A DNA stretch of 5,822 bases from assembly GCA_027296925.1 (NCBI GenBank), contig JAPUIP010000437.1, forward strand, positions 1-5,822, in the 5' to 3' direction. Position 1 is the first letter of the stretch, and each line of letters begins with the position of its first letter. The notes beneath the pieces were generated by a model. The model made no database searches. It was not told where the DNA came from and saw only the letters and a list, made by a program, of their open reading frames with translations. This DNA is from Candidatus Poribacteria bacterium (lineage in GTDB: Bacteria; Poribacteria; WGA-4E; PCPOR2b). Position numbers and translations under genes: made by a program. Shown here in pieces: positions 5,476 through 5,822 of the stretch.

Positions 5476-5494
5476 CGTTAACATCGGTTAACGG
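5475..5494. promoter_or_regulatory. Perfect 8-bp inverted repeat before the membrane-protein gene
   Basis: CCGTTAAC-ATCG-GTTAACGG is perfectly symmetric and sits 29 nt before the ATG at 5524. Each half carries GTTAAC, itself a palindrome, and a further GTAAC follows at 5494-5498. It could be an operator for the downstream gene or a terminator stem for leftward or rightward transcripts; no T-tract follows, which favours a protein-binding site. Confidence 0.35.
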
Positions 5495-5523
5495 TAACTT
5501 TAGTCTCAATAGCGGCCGCTCAT

Positions 5524-5822
5524 ATGCTAGATTTCGAAGTTGAAGCTAAGGTCGCGAATCGACCCGTAGACGACATTCGGACCGCAATATTGATCGCATC
5601 CTTAAAGTCAGTGCAACTTGCGATATCAGTCGGAGTCATTGGGCTGTTCTGGCTGATTTATCCTGGAGCAATGGTAATATTCGCAACAGTTGCGGGGCTA
5701 TGTTACGTGGCCGCGGCTGTTGGCGCGTTCTTTGATATGAAGATCTCGATCTGGCTCGCGTTATTGTTTAGCATTCTTACTGCGATCCTTTCCACGTTGG
5801 GGGTTAGCAGGTTTCTGCGGAA
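5524..5822 (+). CDS. Membrane protein, N-terminal part (runs off the edge)
   Basis: From ATG 5524 the frame stays open for 99 codons to the window end. A short polar N-terminus (MLDFEVEAKVANRPVDDIRT) precedes three hydrophobic segments at about residues 29-46 (LAISVGVIGLFWLIY), 49-70 (AMVIFATVAGLCYVAAAVGAFF is its core) and 74-94 (WLALLFSILTAILSTLGV), with only short polar links such as DMK. This pattern fits a small polytopic inner-membrane protein. I do not recognise the family. No clear ribosome-binding site precedes the ATG, although the N-terminus looks natural. The inverted repeat at 5475-5494 lies in its upstream region. Base composition is more AT-rich than the dehydrogenase fragment, so it may be a separate acquisition. 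Confidence 0.6.
   Translation, partial: MLDFEVEAKVANRPVDDIRTAILIASLKSVQLAISVGVIGLFWLIYPGAMVIFATVAGLCYVAAAVGAFFDMKISIWLALLFSILTAILSTLGVSRFLR

Noticed and set aside
5512..5526. NotI site (GCGGCCGC) directly followed by an NdeI site at the ATG, which resembles a cloning junction
   Set aside because: No other vector-like sequence is present and flanking sequence is continuous and natural-looking, so chance is the simpler reading.
1..5822. CRISPR arrays, tRNAs, rRNA, defence islands or toxin-antitoxin pairs
   Set aside because: No regularly spaced repeats, tRNA-like cloverleaf sequence or recognisable defence or toxin proteins were found on either strand.

Overview
The window looks like an accessory, partly decayed stretch of a moderate-GC environmental proteobacterial chromosome. 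This is inferred from the protein types (DUF3604, metallo-beta-lactamase-fold hydrolases, thiolase, glutaryl-CoA-type acyl-CoA dehydrogenase) and from insertion-sequence debris. No rRNA, tRNA, CRISPR array or complete mobile element is visible.

Left part (1-2088). A DUF3604 protein enters from the left edge and loses its homology near 174. An unrecognised ORF (177-857) follows. Its last third is antisense to the first 53 codons of an IS transposase on the minus strand (717-878). A small ORF with a signal-peptide-like start and a possible helical-bundle fold (974-1522) comes next. A second, diverged 5' end of the same IS family lies on the plus strand at 1741-1835. The two IS ends share a 44-nt leader of identical length plus the first codons (about 62% nucleotide identity by hand alignment). 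They face each other across the 974-1522 gene. A possible transposase 3' end with two TGA stops lies near 1979-2062.

Middle (2089-4150). Two tandem MBL-fold hydrolase genes on the minus strand, 21 nt apart, form the best-preserved unit and are probably one operon. The upstream gene (3025-3963) keeps all metal ligands. The downstream paralogue (2089-3003) has Arg in place of the PGH-motif histidine. A candidate promoter with an overlapping small dyad lies at 4059-4099.

Right part (4151-5822). The first 26 residues of a thiolase are followed by the first half of a glutaryl-CoA dehydrogenase-like protein. Both break off abruptly, so neither can be catalytically complete. An unidentified remnant follows, then two copies of an intergenic palindromic repeat, a perfect 8-bp inverted repeat, and the start of a membrane protein that runs off the right edge.

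The recurring pattern is that every recognisable broken gene here, except the tentative IS 3' end, keeps its 5' end and has lost its 3' end. Only the MBL pair, the 974-1522 gene and perhaps the edge membrane protein look intact. I see no convincing new multi-gene system. The most useful points are the hidden IS remnants, the Arg-for-His change in one MBL paralogue, and the repeat cluster near 5400-5494.
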